Below are positions 8,682-15,165 of a stretch of 64,000 nucleotides of DNA, piece after piece. The notes under the pieces were generated by a model. The model had not been told where the DNA came from. It did not search any database and worked only from the letters and a program-made list of their open reading frames with translations. Source of the stretch: an uncultured bacterium (GTDB lineage Bacteria; Cyanobacteriota; Vampirovibrionia; Gastranaerophilales; Gastranaerophilaceae); assembly GCA_949286705.1 (NCBI GenBank), contig CASEDF010000001.1, forward strand, positions 62,001 to 126,000. The letters are read 5' to 3'. How positions within the stretch are numbered: the first letter of the stretch is position 1; each line of letters begins with the position of its first letter. The position numbers were made by a program, and so were the translations under genes.

Positions 8682-9425
8682 ATGGAAGCACTGAAAGAAA
8701 TATTGATTAAAAATGAATGGTTCACAAGGCAGGAAGTAGAAGAACTTTTTACATCTGAAATTCAGGAGTGTATCAACGAACGCACAAGACCAAGTCAAAG
8801 CGATATATTCAACGCATTTGACGGATTAAGACCGCAAGATGTTAAAGTGTTGATTATCGGACAAGACCCTTATCCTGATGAGGCAAAAGCTCATGGGCTT
8901 GCATTTTCTTACAATAATGGTGAAATTCTTGCAGAGGATTCATTATTAAATATCTTCCGCAAAATCAAGGAAGATGTTGGAATTGAAAACCGTTATACCA
9001 ATTTGTCAGCTTGGAAAAAGCAGGGTGTTTTATTGCTCAATACTACCTTAACCTTTGCACCTGATAATCAGGACTTCCATATAAAAGCGTGGAATAATTT
9101 TATAAATCGGGTAATATCTAAACTTCTTGAAGTTAAGACCGAGAATAAACAACCTTTAGTCGTCATGTTATGGGGTGATAAGGCAAATAAATTGGAAGTT
9201 CTAGCTTATAAAAAAGGCAAATATCGAGTGGATTATCAAGAAAAATATCCATTTGTTAAAATCTTGCGTTCTTCTCATCCGTCAAATAACTATCAGGCTT
9301 GTACTAAGTCTATTTGTGATGGCGAAGTTCCTGCTTTTAAGGATACTGATTTTAGACCTTTCAAAGAATGCAACGAATTTTTAGAGGTTAATAATGCTGA
9401 TATAATCAACTGGCATACAGCTTAA
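8682..9425 (+). CDS. family 1-like uracil-DNA glycosylase carried by the element
   Basis: This 247-residue protein removes uracil from DNA if active. The catalytic motif GQDPYP is at 60-65 with D62, and the uracil-binding LLLNTTLT follows around 117-124. The usual HPSPLS minor-groove motif is changed to SHPSNNYQ (H199-P200-S201 kept, the Leu intercalation loop altered). The AGAAAGGAAG Shine-Dalgarno is close to the ATG. It is the only plus-strand gene in the right part of the element and ends at a strong terminator. UDG on a satellite could protect its own DNA, or attack uracil-containing phage DNA; both are speculative. Confidence 0.88.
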   Translation: MEALKEILIKNEWFTRQEVEELFTSEIQECINERTRPSQSDIFNAFDGLRPQDVKVLIIGQDPYPDEAKAHGLAFSYNNGEILAEDSLLNIFRKIKEDVGIENRYTNLSAWKKQGVLLLNTTLTFAPDNQDFHIKAWNNFINRVISKLLEVKTENKQPLVVMLWGDKANKLEVLAYKKGKYRVDYQEKYPFVKILRSSHPSNNYQACTKSICDGEVPAFKDTDFRPFKECNEFLEVNNADIINWHTA

Positions 9426-9431
9426 AATATG

Positions 9432-9465
9432 TGAAAAGGCTCCATTTTAGGAGCCTTTAAGTTTT
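9432..9465. terminator. bidirectional Rho-independent terminator
   Basis: The hairpin AAAGGCTCC-ATTTT-AGGAGCCTTT is followed by T-rich sequence on the right and A-rich on the left. It lies between the convergent UDG gene and the HTH gene and overlaps the stop region of the latter. Confidence 0.8.
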
Positions 9466-9879
9466 ATTTATGATTTTGTTTCTTTGGATGTATTCTTTAC
9501 CGCTCGGCATTTCTAAGTACATAAATTTGTACAGGTAATTTGATGAATACACCAGATTGAATTTTTCTTTTTCATCTTCATTTTCCAGTAATTTTAATAG
9601 CCGTTCAACATCTCTTTTACAAACAGGAATTTTTTGTACAAGCTGTGTTCCCTCATATTGCCAGTAGGGAATATTATCAATCCTTGCAATTTCGACCTTA
9701 TCAAGGTTTGCCTTTTTGACTAAATCTTTTCTATTATCTACTCCGTACTTTTGATATAGGGAATTCACCCTGCTGTCGCAGGTGCGAAGCGGTTCATTTA
9801 ACTTTCGGCTTATTTCCGCATAGCTTAAGTTTTCTTTCAAGCCCTGCAATATAGTTAGTTCATCTTTTGTTAAGTACAT
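9457..9879 (-). CDS. LuxR/sigma4-type HTH protein
   Basis: This protein has about 140 residues when started at 9879, where GGAGGT lies 5 nt upstream. The N-terminal 50 residues form a GerE-like HTH (TKDELTILQGLKENLSYAEI then SRKLNEPLRTCDSRV). The C-terminal half (LVQKIPVCKRDVERLLKLL and beyond) is unknown. It is the last gene of the minus-strand cluster that also holds the DnaB-like ATPase. Likely a regulator of element replication genes or of late functions; target unknown. Confidence 0.65.
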   Translation of the reverse strand: MYLTKDELTILQGLKENLSYAEISRKLNEPLRTCDSRVNSLYQKYGVDNRKDLVKKANLDKVEIARIDNIPYWQYEGTQLVQKIPVCKRDVERLLKLLENEDEKEKFNLVYSSNYLYKFMYLEMPSGKEYIQRNKIINKT

Positions 9880-9975
9880 TTTTACCTCCAAATAATTTTC
9901 TATTCTTAACTGTAGGTTTTTACCCACTTTAGCTTACAACTGCCTTTATTCTGTCTCTTAAAAAGATTTTTAATT

Positions 9976-10662
9976 TTATGTTCCGATTTTTCCAGTTTTT
10001 CTATTAAATTTCAATTTGATTGAATTATTTTCAGGTTTCGCCTGAATTATCTCTATGATATTTCTTCTATCGTCAGGAATGTCACAGTTGTAATAATCTT
10101 CCCGATAGAGCAATAAGACCACATCCGAATATTTCACAAGATTTTTATCTCGTAAATCTGTAAATTTTGGATAATAGTTTGTTGTGTTGCGAGGTTCCCT
10201 GCGTGTATTTGCTATTACAAAGATTATTAAATTATTCTGCTCTGATATTTCCCTCAATTTTTCAGAACTTAGTCTATTCCTGCTGTTAATATGTATGTTG
10301 ATGAACAAATAATCAGGTTTGTAGTTCTGTATTATTTGTTTGATATTTTTTATCCTGCAAAATTCTGTAGATTTTATAAACAAATTCCAACTGCTTAGTT
10401 CTTTTACTGCTTGCGTGAAATTTTCTGTTTGTATCTCTAAACTTTCCTGCCTGTTTGGATTTGCAACTATTTTTAATAACATTTCTGTAATTATTTGTTT
10501 ATTGTAATCTGTTACATACAAGCATTTATAACCTTCTTTACAGAATAGTTCAACTAAATTCAAAGCAAATGTTCTTTTACCCATAGCAGGACGACCGCCT
10601 ATTGTAATCAGTGAACCTTTTGCATGATATTGTAAGATTTTCTTTAATTCTTCTTTGTTCAT
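9976..10662 (-). CDS. small DnaB-like RecA-fold ATPase
   Basis: This 228-residue protein corresponds to the C-terminal ATPase domain of DnaB-type helicases without the N-terminal domain. Walker A is GGRPAMGKRT (residues 22-31), the Walker B-like strand is PDYLFINIH, and an RREPR motif follows further on. It may act as a replicative helicase or a helicase-loader-like factor for the element. AGAGGT precedes the ATG. It is in line with the upstream methyltransferase-like gene (40-bp gap). The Arg replacing the usual Ser/Thr-Thr pair after Walker A Lys (GKR-T) is a small deviation. Confidence 0.7.
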   Translation of the reverse strand: MNKEELKKILQYHAKGSLITIGGRPAMGKRTFALNLVELFCKEGYKCLYVTDYNKQIITEMLLKIVANPNRQESLEIQTENFTQAVKELSSWNLFIKSTEFCRIKNIKQIIQNYKPDYLFINIHINSRNRLSSEKLREISEQNNLIIFVIANTRREPRNTTNYYPKFTDLRDKNLVKYSDVVLLLYREDYYNCDIPDDRRNIIEIIQAKPENNSIKLKFNRKTGKIGT

Positions 10663-10701
10663 ATTACCTCTGCTATTTTTATAGTTTTATCTTTTCTTTG
10701 T

Positions 10702-11346
10702 CTATAACTTTTCAAAAATAAAAATATTCTTAAAGGTAGCTACATTAAATCCGCTCTTTAAGGCTCTACAATGCCATAAGGCTTTTGCTGTACTAGATTC
10801 AAGAGTTGACCATTTCCAAACTTCTTTAACTATGTGAGCTTTTAAACGCAATCCATGACTTGTAAGAAATTGAGCATATTCAAAAGCTTCAAGGTGCAAA
10901 GTTGAATTTGAATATGTATTACCGATTATTAAAACGACAAATCGACCTTGCTCCAGGCTATCTATGCCTAATTTTGCAAATTGTTTGAATGTGTTGAAAA
11001 ATTCTTCTGTCTTACTTGCTCTAATATCAGTTACATCAGGAGTGAGTAATAATAGCTGAATATTCTTTTGCTCAAGTTCTTTTAATTTATTATTGACTAC
11101 ATCACGCAAAGAATTATCATATTCGTAATCTTCTATCTCAAGATATTTTCTATCTAGCTTTTTTGCTTCTTCTTTTGCGGATTCAGAATTACAGAATATA
11201 TTCAGAACTAAATCATTTCTTTTAGTGTATCTTTTATAAATTTGCTCATAAGTATTAACTTCATACTCCCAGAAAGAGTTAGTTTTGATTTCAGGATAAT
11301 TTTTCCAATTTTTTAAATCAATTTCATTGTAACCTGTTGTATTCAT
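10702..11346 (-). CDS. decayed DNA-methyltransferase-fold protein
   Basis: This 214-residue protein keeps the pattern of N4/N6 DNA methyltransferases (PF01555 type) but has lost the key residues. The motif I-like stretch LVLNIFCNSE (46-55) sits where LDPFxGSGT is expected, followed by AKKLDRKYLEIE as in active enzymes. The motif IV position, LLTPDVTD (100-107), lacks D/N-PP-Y. A later strand FVVLIIGNTY and the C-terminal IFIFEKL also fit. It is probably catalytically dead, perhaps a DNA-binding or SAM-independent relic. GGAGG precedes the ATG. Confidence 0.5.
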   Translation of the reverse strand: MNTTGYNEIDLKNWKNYPEIKTNSFWEYEVNTYEQIYKRYTKRNDLVLNIFCNSESAKEEAKKLDRKYLEIEDYEYDNSLRDVVNNKLKELEQKNIQLLLLTPDVTDIRASKTEEFFNTFKQFAKLGIDSLEQGRFVVLIIGNTYSNSTLHLEAFEYAQFLTSHGLRLKAHIVKEVWKWSTLESSTAKALWHCRALKSGFNVATFKNIFIFEKL

Positions 11347-11355
11347 ATTTCCTCC

Positions 11356-11724
11356 TTAACTTCTAATAATGTCGTAACCCATATTTTTAGCCTTTTGTCG
11401 GGCTTCAAATATGTTGTGTGCTTCAATAGTAATTTCTTCCTGCCTTGCGTATTTATCACCCCTGACACGCACTAACATATTGTATTCGTTAGTATCTTTA
11501 TGATGATATTCAGGCGGTTGAGTACGAGAAATAAAACTATTGTCAAATTGCGGACTATCGTAAGTTTGCTGATTGCAGGAATAATTATTATTCCAATCGT
11601 CGTTGTAATCATAATCATCTTCCTCATAGTAATCGTCACTATAACCGCCTAATCGCTTTTTAGCTTCTTCAATAAAGCCGTTGATAAAAATGTAGATTAC
11701 TAAAGCTATTGCTAACCATTTCAT
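11356..11724 (-). CDS. small membrane-anchored protein of the element
   Basis: This protein has about 122 residues from the ATG at 11724 (AAGGA 9 nt upstream). It has one N-terminal membrane segment (LAIALVIYIFINGF), a very acidic Asp/Glu/Tyr-rich stretch, and a C-terminal domain ending in EARQKAKNMGYDIIRS. Function unknown. Its upstream region is a near copy of the region upstream of the OB-fold gene, so both are likely under common control. Confidence 0.6.
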   Translation of the reverse strand: MKWLAIALVIYIFINGFIEEAKKRLGGYSDDYYEEDDYDYNDDWNNNYSCNQQTYDSPQFDNSFISRTQPPEYHHKDTNEYNMLVRVRGDKYARQEEITIEAHNIFEARQKAKNMGYDIIRS

Positions 11725-11757
11725 AAAATTGTTTCCTTTCTGTGTTCTTGAGTACAC

Positions 11758-11826
11758 AAACTTATAATAAACTGTTTTTCAAAAACACGCTCCCAAATTC
11801 ATCGTTTCGATTGTTATGAAAGCATT
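11758..11826 (-). promoter_or_regulatory. repeated promoter/operator module, copy 1
   Basis: On the minus strand, CTTTCATAnCAATCGAA is followed by GAATTTGGGAGCGTGTTTTT and then a TATAAT-like box. It recurs at 12233-12297. The copies precede two separate element genes and share little else, so selection on a shared regulator or promoter is likely. Confidence 0.5.
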
Positions 11827-11869
11827 TCAGAATTAAAATTTAGGATATCTTGCAAAAAGTATTAAAATA

Positions 11870-12196
11870 TTATTTTGCTAATTTGACATTTTGCATAATT
11901 ATTGGAGTTTGAGGCTCTTCCCTATCTATGAACTTTTCTCCTGTAATAATAACTTGATTGTTAATCTGTAATAATTTATCGAACTTTTTTATTTCTCTGT
12001 CAAAACAAACACAATCTATTGTACCTGTTTCGTCTTCAAGCGTTATAAAGCGTATGAATTTATATGGATTAGATTTTGTTGGTATTTGAATTGTTGAAGT
12101 AATGGTTCCGCAGATTGAAATTTCAGTACGAGACTTATCTTTCAGCAATTCATTGTTTGATAATTCTTTAACTTGATTACATTTTAATAATTTCAT
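11870..12196 (-). CDS. OB-fold nucleic-acid-binding protein
   Basis: This 108-residue protein consists almost entirely of one OB fold of the tRNA_anti / DnaE C-terminal type: ISICGTITSTIQ, FIRFITLEDETGTIDCVCFD, then VIITGEKF. It probably binds single-stranded DNA during element replication, next to the primase and DnaB-like proteins. AAGGA lies 10 nt before the ATG. It is the first gene at the right end of the element and has its own copy of the repeated promoter module. Confidence 0.7.
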   Translation of the reverse strand: MKLLKCNQVKELSNNELLKDKSRTEISICGTITSTIQIPTKSNPYKFIRFITLEDETGTIDCVCFDREIKKFDKLLQINNQVIITGEKFIDREEPQTPIIMQNVKLAK

Positions 12197-12232
12197 AAAT
12201 TTGTTTCCTTTCTTTTATTTAAAGCTATACAA

Positions 12233-12297
12233 ACTCATTATAAATTGTTTCCAAAAAACACGCTCCCAAATTCTTGACTTCGATTGGTATGAAAGGG
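12233..12297 (-). promoter_or_regulatory. repeated promoter/operator module, copy 2
   Basis: This is the partner of 11758-11826, upstream of the OB-fold gene. Read on the minus strand it contains AATTTGGGAGCGTGTTTTTT and a perfect TATAAT close to the gene. Confidence 0.5.
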
Positions 12298-12370
12298 TCT
12301 TGGGGTTGCAAGGTTGTGCAATTTATTAATATTATTTCCGATTTTGAAATTTTGGCATAACAAAACAGAC

Positions 12371-12420
12371 CAATATTTATATGAATATTGGCATTAACCG
12401 CAATTACCACAGGTGGTAAT
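12371..12420. repeat. two adjacent palindromes near the right element end
   Basis: CAATATT-TATATG-AATATTG (12371-12390) is followed by the perfect palindrome ATTACCAC-AG-GTGGTAAT (12403-12420). The region 12197-12634 holds no gene that I can support. Palindromes of this kind could be a replication origin, a transfer origin or a regulator site; the sequence alone does not decide. Confidence 0.5.
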
Positions 12421-12532
12421 CCTGAAATCTATGTGTTACTTGGGATTGACCACATTTACCGCAAAAACCGTTATGTAATATTGAATTTTGCCTGATTGCA
12501 GAAATCTTCTAAAATCAACAAATTTTTTCAGC

Positions 12533-12549
12533 AGTCCCTTTTTAGTCCC
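12533..12549. repeat. candidate integrase arm-type sites, right end
   Basis: AGTCCC-TTTTT-AGTCCC is identical to 431-447 and lies about 90 bp inside the right att core. See the left copy. Confidence 0.5.
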
Positions 12550-12603
12550 TTTTGGGTCTATTTTGGCTCATTTTTGCAGTTCGGGGATAGGGCAGAAACG
12601 CAC

Positions 12604-12634
12604 TAAAAAAGAGCCTTTTCAGGCTCTTTCAAAA
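12604..12634. terminator. terminator supplied by the element to tRNA-Ser
   Basis: The hairpin AAAGAGCC-TTTTCA-GGCTCTTT lies just downstream of the minus-strand tRNA. Because the native terminator (257-289) was displaced by the insertion, the element seems to bring its own. Confidence 0.7.
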
Positions 12635-12724
12635 TGGAGGAGGAGGTGGGATTCGAACCCACGGAACGCGTGAACGTTCGACAGTTTTCAAGACTGCTCC
12701 AATCAACCGCTCTGGCACTCCTCC
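12635..12724 (-). tRNA. tRNA-Ser(UGA)
   Basis: The minus strand reads GGAGGAGTGCCAGAGCGGTT at the 5' end and has a long variable arm. The anticodon loop CTTGAAA contains TGA, and the T arm is GTGGG-TTCGAAT-CCCAC. The 3' end is encoded as discriminator T plus CCA. The duplicated copy at the left att has TTA there instead, so the CCA appears to come from the element. It is the integration target. Confidence 0.95.
12638..12658. repeat. att site, right copy inside tRNA-Ser
   Basis: These 21 bp are identical to 293-313. They include the 3' acceptor strand and part of the T arm of the functional tRNA-Ser gene. Confidence 0.88.
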
Positions 12725-12778
12725 AAACGATTTTTCGGATATTATTTATTCTACCTGCACAAAATTTTTTGTCAAGTA

Positions 12779-13756
12779 TTACAAACTTTCAGGCTTTTCC
12801 TTATCTTTTAATAATGCACGTTCTTCTTTTACCTGTTTAAATGCTTCTTTAAATTTCTTGCGTAAGTCCGGATTTGCCTGCCAGAATCTTTTATAAAAAT
12901 TTTTCCTTACTCTTATTTCACAAGGGTTTAAAGCTATATGTGATATTTCCTTTTTAATAACTGTTTTTGTAAACGGATCCTGTAAAGCCGCAAATTCAGA
13001 CATTGCCTTTCTGATTTCAGGAACTTTTTGCCAGACAGCAAGATCAAATTCACGAATTTTTGCTCTGCGTTCAGGATGAGAATTGTCATACTCAATCATC
13101 CTTTTTGAATGCTCTTTTCTATATTCAGGTGTTTTACAAAATTGTGCCGCATACTTATTTTTTTTATACATTAAATCCGGATGGCAAGCATTCCATGCTG
13201 TTGTTTTTGCCGCAATAACTGCACGAGTTTCGGGATTTGATGACATTAATAATGTTCTGTAATTTGAACTGTATCCGGCAAAATTTATCTTTTTCAATAC
13301 CCAACCCAATGCCGATCTGCCTTTTAAACCCAATTCTTCCGCAATTTCATCCTGCGATTTCAAATTAACCCAAACATCCTGCAGCAATTTTAATGACAAA
13401 TTGTCCTGCAATGCTCCGTTCATTTTAAGTTTTTTAATATTGCCTCTATTTCGTTTAAAAGTCCCTTCGGCTTTTCGCACATTATAAAATTCGGAAAAAA
13501 TTTCCTTTGCCTCGTCCAATGTTTTACATTCCAAAAGCGGAGAATAAATCTCTTTATGCACCTCCATTAATGTAGGCATTTTTTGTGGGTTTGAATTAAC
13601 TATCGCAACAACTTTTTCGTAAACTCTTGGCGGCAAAAGATTTGATCTTTTTTTTAATATATAATTCAAATCAATACTCTTTTTACCCTCAAATGACGGT
13701 GTATATCCTTTTGGGCACGAATAAACAGAAAATGGTTGTATTGCTGTCACAAACAT
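12779..13756 (-). CDS. hypothetical protein with repeated NPE/DxR-type modules
   Basis: This protein of about 325 residues is basic and helical. The second half repeats short units built like (N/T/H)P(E/D)xRxx (NPETRA, TPEYRK, HPERRA, VPEIRK, NPDLRK), which recall nuclease-associated DNA-binding modules, though the similarity is loose. A HTH-like stretch (QDEIAEELGLKGRSALGWVL) is also visible. The GTG at 13762 or ATG at 13756 could start it, neither with a clear Shine-Dalgarno. It lies next to tRNA-Ser, outside the element. Function unknown; DNA binding is plausible. Confidence 0.6.
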   Translation of the reverse strand: MFVTAIQPFSVYSCPKGYTPSFEGKKSIDLNYILKKRSNLLPPRVYEKVVAIVNSNPQKMPTLMEVHKEIYSPLLECKTLDEAKEIFSEFYNVRKAEGTFKRNRGNIKKLKMNGALQDNLSLKLLQDVWVNLKSQDEIAEELGLKGRSALGWVLKKINFAGYSSNYRTLLMSSNPETRAVIAAKTTAWNACHPDLMYKKNKYAAQFCKTPEYRKEHSKRMIEYDNSHPERRAKIREFDLAVWQKVPEIRKAMSEFAALQDPFTKTVIKKEISHIALNPCEIRVRKNFYKRFWQANPDLRKKFKEAFKQVKEERALLKDKEKPESL

Positions 13757-13850
13757 ACACACTTAACGCATCTGAATACATAAATTTGCCATGTAATAAA
13801 CAACAGGCTTAACATTTATTCATTTTTGCCCGTTATAAGCAAACTACATG

Positions 13851-13880
13851 TTGTAATATTTTTTATTTTCATGCTAAGAT
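13851..13880 (+). promoter_or_regulatory. promoter of rpsF-ssb-rpsR
   Basis: TTGTAA (13851-13856), an 18-bp spacer and TAAGAT (13875-13880) lie 35 bp before the rpsF ATG. Confidence 0.5.
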
Positions 13881-13914
13881 TTAAGCATACACTAAAATTT
13901 AAAGGAGAAATCAG

Positions 13915-14214
13915 ATGAAAACATATGAATTGCTGGCAATATTCAAACCGAATTTGGATGCTGAAGAAGTTGAAAAAATGATTTCAAAAATCAGCGATAC
14001 AATTTCTGAATTCGGCGGAAAAGTTGAATCAACAGACAAAATCGGCAGAAAAAAATTGGCTTATGATGTACAAAACTTCAGAGACGGCTACTTTACATCA
14101 ATGGTAATGGAATTACCGAGCGACAAAGTTGCTGAATTCAAAAGACAATTACGTTTGAATGACAATATTTTAAGAACAATGTTCCTGGAAGTTTCCAAAA
14201 AAGCCAGCGTATAG
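13915..14214 (+). CDS. rpsF: 30S ribosomal protein S6
   Basis: This 99-residue protein is of normal length, with the typical start KTYELLAIFKPNLD and the DKIGRKKLAYDVQNFRDGYF motif. It binds S18 in the 30S platform. GGAGA lies 7 nt before the ATG. It leads the conserved operon rpsF-ssb-rpsR, with 9 bp to ssb. Confidence 0.98.
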   Translation: MKTYELLAIFKPNLDAEEVEKMISKISDTISEFGGKVESTDKIGRKKLAYDVQNFRDGYFTSMVMELPSDKVAEFKRQLRLNDNILRTMFLEVSKKASV

Positions 14215-14223
14215 AGGTAAAAA

Positions 14224-14625
14224 ATGTCACTTGCAAAATCAGTTGTAACAGGAACAGTATACAGAGCACCGGAAAAACGTTTTACACAAAACAACATTGC
14301 GGTATCTGCATTTGTTCTTAATATCGGCGACAGAGAAGAAATTCTTATCAGAGTAGTTTCAAGACGTCAGGCTCTTGATGAAATTATTGATAATATTGAA
14401 AAGGGCGAAAGAGTTCTTGTTGAAGGCAGACTTCAAACAGCAACAGTTAAAATGGACGACGGCTCTGAAAAAAGAATTTACGAAATTGACGCCAATACAA
14501 TAGAAAAATTAGGTGAAGGTGCAATGGCACCGGCATCTTCTAAATTCGGAACGGAAGAAATAGTTAAATTTGAGTCTGATGACTTATCAAATGAACTTAT
14601 AGGCGAAGACGAAATTCCGTTTTAA
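14224..14625 (+). CDS. ssb: single-stranded DNA-binding protein
   Basis: This 133-residue protein has an OB-fold ssDNA-binding domain (residues 1-105) and a short linker. It ends in an acidic tail DEIPF, matching the SSB C-terminal interaction peptide. It coats single strands in replication and repair. It sits in its conserved place between rpsF and rpsR; AGAGGT precedes the ATG. Confidence 0.97.
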   Translation: MSLAKSVVTGTVYRAPEKRFTQNNIAVSAFVLNIGDREEILIRVVSRRQALDEIIDNIEKGERVLVEGRLQTATVKMDDGSEKRIYEIDANTIEKLGEGAMAPASSKFGTEEIVKFESDDLSNELIGEDEIPF

Positions 14626-14679
14626 TAACAGAAAACAGGTCGAGCGTCAAATGACGCAAAATAGAAAGGTAAAAAATAA

Positions 14680-14913
14680 ATGGCAAAAATAGATATCTCA
14701 AAAGATAAAAAACGTAAAAACTGCAGTCTTTGTGCAGATAAAGTAACAGAAATCGACTACAAAGACGCTGCAAAATTAAAAAGATATTTGACAGAAGCAG
14801 GAAAAATCATTCCGCGCCGTATCACAGGCAACTGCGCAGAGCACCAGAGAATGATTGCTAAAGCTATTAAACGTGCAAGAGAAGCTTCTATCATTCCTTA
14901 CGTTTTTGATTAA
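14680..14913 (+). CDS. rpsR: 30S ribosomal protein S18
   Basis: This 77-residue basic protein has the S18 core ([33 protein letters not shown]). An N-terminal KKRKNCSLC motif suggests a Cys-containing zinc-type variant. AAAGGT precedes the ATG. It is the last gene of the operon. Confidence 0.98.
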   Translation: MAKIDISKDKKRKNCSLCADKVTEIDYKDAAKLKRYLTEAGKIIPRRITGNCAEHQRMIAKAIKRAREASIIPYVFD

Positions 14914-14931
14914 TTTTTATCAAAATAATAC

Positions 14932-14959
14932 AAAAAGAGCCTTAAAAAGGCTCTTTTTT
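14932..14959 (+). terminator. terminator of rpsF-ssb-rpsR
   Basis: AAAAGAGCCTT-AAAA-AGGCTCTTTTTT forms an 11-bp stem followed by a T run, 20 bp after rpsR. Confidence 0.9.
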
Positions 14960-15029
14960 ATTCTCTTGACAAAATACAGAATACTAATGCGGCTATTATA
15001 AATATTTAAAATAAATTAAATTGTTCTAT

Positions 15030-15165
15030 AAAATAAAAGCAGCGCCCGTCAAATTGACGGGCGCTGCCAGGCTAACGAACTTTTAAACTACTGGGTTGTC
15101 CCTTCCGGACGGCTCAAACTTTAAGACATTCGGGTTAGGGTTATAGAATTTTCTACTCGAAAACC
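15030..15165 (-). ncRNA. structured 3' UTR or small RNA behind the SLH gene
   Basis: After the SLH stop codon the minus strand folds into several helices. There is an AGGGTT...AACCCT stem with an inner TAGAAAATTCTA hairpin, then a GTCC-GGAAG-GGAC hairpin. It ends in a perfect 14-bp GC-rich hairpin (15039-15067) followed by TTTTATTTT, a good terminator. The 100 nt between stop codon and terminator hairpin is long and ordered for a plain 3' end. It could be a processed 3' UTR sRNA. No known RNA family recognised. Confidence 0.4.
15033..15067 (-). terminator. strong terminator of the SLH gene
   Basis: Arms GCAGCGCCCGTCAA (15039-15052) and its exact complement (15054-15067) are followed on the minus strand by a T-rich run. 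Confidence 0.85.

Larger units (their letters stand above)
293..12658. mobile_element. integrative element of about 12.3 kb in tRNA-Ser(UGA)
   Basis: The element is bounded by a 21-bp direct repeat, 293-313 and 12638-12658, identical to the 3' end of the tRNA-Ser gene that stays intact at the right end. Inside are a tyrosine integrase, an excisionase-like HTH protein, an XRE regulator, a DUF3854/DUF3987 primase-helicase, a DnaB-like ATPase, an OB-fold protein and cargo genes. There is no relaxase, type IV secretion, terminase or capsid gene. The int / primase / xis / divergent repressor layout recalls phage-inducible islands of Firmicutes, but a mobilizable element or decayed prophage is also possible. 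Boundaries are read directly from the sequence; the class is inference. Confidence 0.85.

Noticed and set aside
8556-8798. 80-codon antisense frame over the UDG start
   Set aside because: Shadow of the UDG gene and its promoter region, no ribosome site.
12225-12410. 61-codon frame at the right element end
   Set aside because: Covers the repeated promoter module and a palindrome; composition and lack of ribosome site argue against a gene.
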